This document shows, piece after piece, positions 62,899 to 64,000 of a stretch of 64,000 nt of DNA. Position 1 is the first letter of the stretch. Every line of letters begins with the position of its first letter. Made by a program: the position numbers and the translations under genes. Under the pieces are notes generated by a model. The model was not told where the DNA came from and did not search any database. It saw only the letters and a program-made list of their open reading frames with translations. The DNA is from Leifsonia sp. AK011 (GTDB lineage: Bacteria > Actinomycetota > Actinomycetes > Actinomycetales > Microbacteriaceae), in assembly GCF_013410945.1 (NCBI RefSeq), contig NZ_JACCCH010000001.1, positions 1,984,001 through 2,048,000 on the forward strand. Reading direction: 5' to 3'.

Positions 62899-64000
62899 CT
62901 AAACGAGGCTCCTCAGAACGTACTGGAGGATGCCGCCGTTGCGGTAGTAATCGGCCTCACCGGGGGTGTCGATTCGAACGACAGCGTCGAACTCCACGGT
63001 CTCCTTGCCGGGCGCCGAGAACTCGCTGGGCGTTGCCGTGACCTTGACGGTCTTGGGGGTCACGCCTTCGTTGAGCTGCTCGAGGCCCGTGATCGACACG
63101 ATCTCCGTGCCATCCAGACCCAGCGACTCCCAGCTCTGGCCTGCCGGGAACTGCAGCGGCACAACACCCATCCCGATGAGGTTGGAACGGTGGATGCGCT
63201 CGAAGCTCTCGGTGATGACGGCCTTGACGCCGAGAAGGCTCGTGCCCTTGGCCGCCCAGTCGCGGGAGGAACCCGACCCGTACTCCTTGCCACCGAAGAT
63301 GACGAGCGGGATGCCAGCCTCCTGGTAGTTCTGGCACGCGTCGTAGATGAACGACTGCGGGCCGCCATCCTGCGTGAAGTCGCGGGTGTAGCCACCCTCG
63401 ACGACAGCACCGTCGTTGACTGCGCTCACGAGCATGTTCTTGAGGCGGATGTTGGCGAACGTGCCGCGGATCATGACCTCGTGGTTGCCACGGCGCGAGC
63501 CGAAGGAGTTGAAGTCCTTGCGCTCGACTCCGTGCGCGGTCAGGTACTCGGCGGCGGGCGTGCCCGCCTTGATGTTGCCCGCCGGGCTGATGTGGTCGGT
63601 CGTGACCGAGTCGCCGAGCGTGGCCATGACGCGGGCGCCCGTGATGTCGGTGACCGGGGTCAGCTCCATGGTCATGTCGTCGAAGTACGGGGCCTTGCGC
63701 ACGTACGTCGAGTTCTCGTCCCACTGGAAGATCGCGTCATCCGGAGTCGGCAGGCTCTTCCAGCGCTCGTCGCCGTCGAAGACGGTTGCGTACTGCTTGA
63801 TGAACTGCTCGCGAGAGATCGACGAGTCGATCGTGGCCTGCACCTCCTCGGGAGAAGGCCAGATGTCCTTGAGGAAAACGTCGTTGCCCGCCTGGTCCTT
63901 GCCGAGCGGGTCGGTCTCGAAGTCGAAGTGCATCGACCCTGCGAGGGCATAGGCGACCACGAGGGGCGGCGACGCGAGGTAGTTCATCTTCACGTCCGGG
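62899..64000 (-). CDS. acnA: Aconitate hydratase, C-terminal part (cut by window edge)
   Basis: Isomerises citrate to isocitrate in the TCA cycle. Only the 3' part is inside the window: the reading frame is open to base 64000, so the gene continues to the right. About 366 residues are visible, including [21 protein letters not shown], the swivel domain [46 protein letters not shown] and [50 protein letters not shown]. These match the AcnA/IRP group. The Fe-S cluster cysteines lie outside the window. Confidence 0.95.
   Translation of the reverse strand, partial: PDVKMNYLASPPLVVAYALAGSMHFDFETDPLGKDQAGNDVFLKDIWPSPEEVQATIDSSISREQFIKQYATVFDGDERWKSLPTPDDAIFQWDENSTYVRKAPYFDDMTMELTPVTDITGARVMATLGDSVTTDHISPAGNIKAGTPAAEYLTAHGVERKDFNSFGSRRGNHEVMIRGTFANIRLKNMLVSAVNDGAVVEGGYTRDFTQDGGPQSFIYDACQNYQEAGIPLVIFGGKEYGSGSSRDWAAKGTSLLGVKAVITESFERIHRSNLIGMGVVPLQFPAGQSWESLGLDGTEIVSITGLEQLNEGVTPKTVKVTATPSEFSAPGKETVEFDAVVRIDTPGEADYYRNGGILQYVLRSLV

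Overview
The window is a 64 kb piece of a high-GC actinobacterial chromosome, most likely from the family Microbacteriaceae. The support is the gene content and order (nusB-efp-aroQ-aroB-aroK-aroC-aroE-mltG-ruvX-alaS; secF-secD-yajC-ruvB-ruvA-ruvC-yebC; pdxT-pdxS-HIT-thrS; a DUF3000 gene followed by an HRDC/RNase D gene, thiolase, FadB-type enzyme and dxs), a Pup-era actinobacterial style of short overlaps, and frequent GTG starts. The species cannot be named from this sequence.

Layout. 1-5.6 kb: pyrimidine genes pyrR-pyrB-pyrC and a sulfonate/nitrate-type ABC importer. 5.7-6.5 kb: a GH16-like gene broken by a one-base frameshift. 6.5-17.7 kb: one long leftward run with shikimate pathway, cell-wall, Holliday-junction and tRNA-charging genes, ending in rpsD. 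17.9-22.0 kb: rarA, a secreted or anchored peptidyl-prolyl isomerase, a DUF349 protein and a small AbiEi-like gene. 22.0-37.1 kb: a second long leftward run with rel, secF-secD-yajC, ruvBAC, yebC, pdxTS, a HIT protein and thrS.

37.1-47.3 kb is the most interesting part: a 10.1 kb integrative element inserted at the 3' end of tRNA-Val(GAC). It is bounded by a 30 bp perfect direct repeat and has integrase arm-type repeats at both ends. It codes for two different tyrosine recombinases in tandem, a small excisionase-like protein behind a structured leader, a RepA-like helicase with origin-like repeats inside its own gene, several small unknown proteins, one large phage tail tape measure protein, and an Abi_2/HEPN abortive infection protein. 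It has no terminase, portal, capsid, other tail or lysis gene. The best reading is a phage satellite (or a domesticated remnant of one) that replicates itself and supplies its own tape measure to the tails of a helper phage.

47.2-64 kb: four tRNA genes (Val-GAC, Cys, Gly, Val-CAC), an EI24/CysZ-like membrane protein, an ammonium transporter next to a diverged Amt-like paralogue, zapE, a rhodanese-SufE pair, a RibD-C reductase, an alpha/beta hydrolase, DUF3000, an RNase D-like protein, a two-gene beta-oxidation operon, dxs, and the 3' part of aconitase running off the right edge. No CRISPR array, rRNA or insertion sequence was seen.
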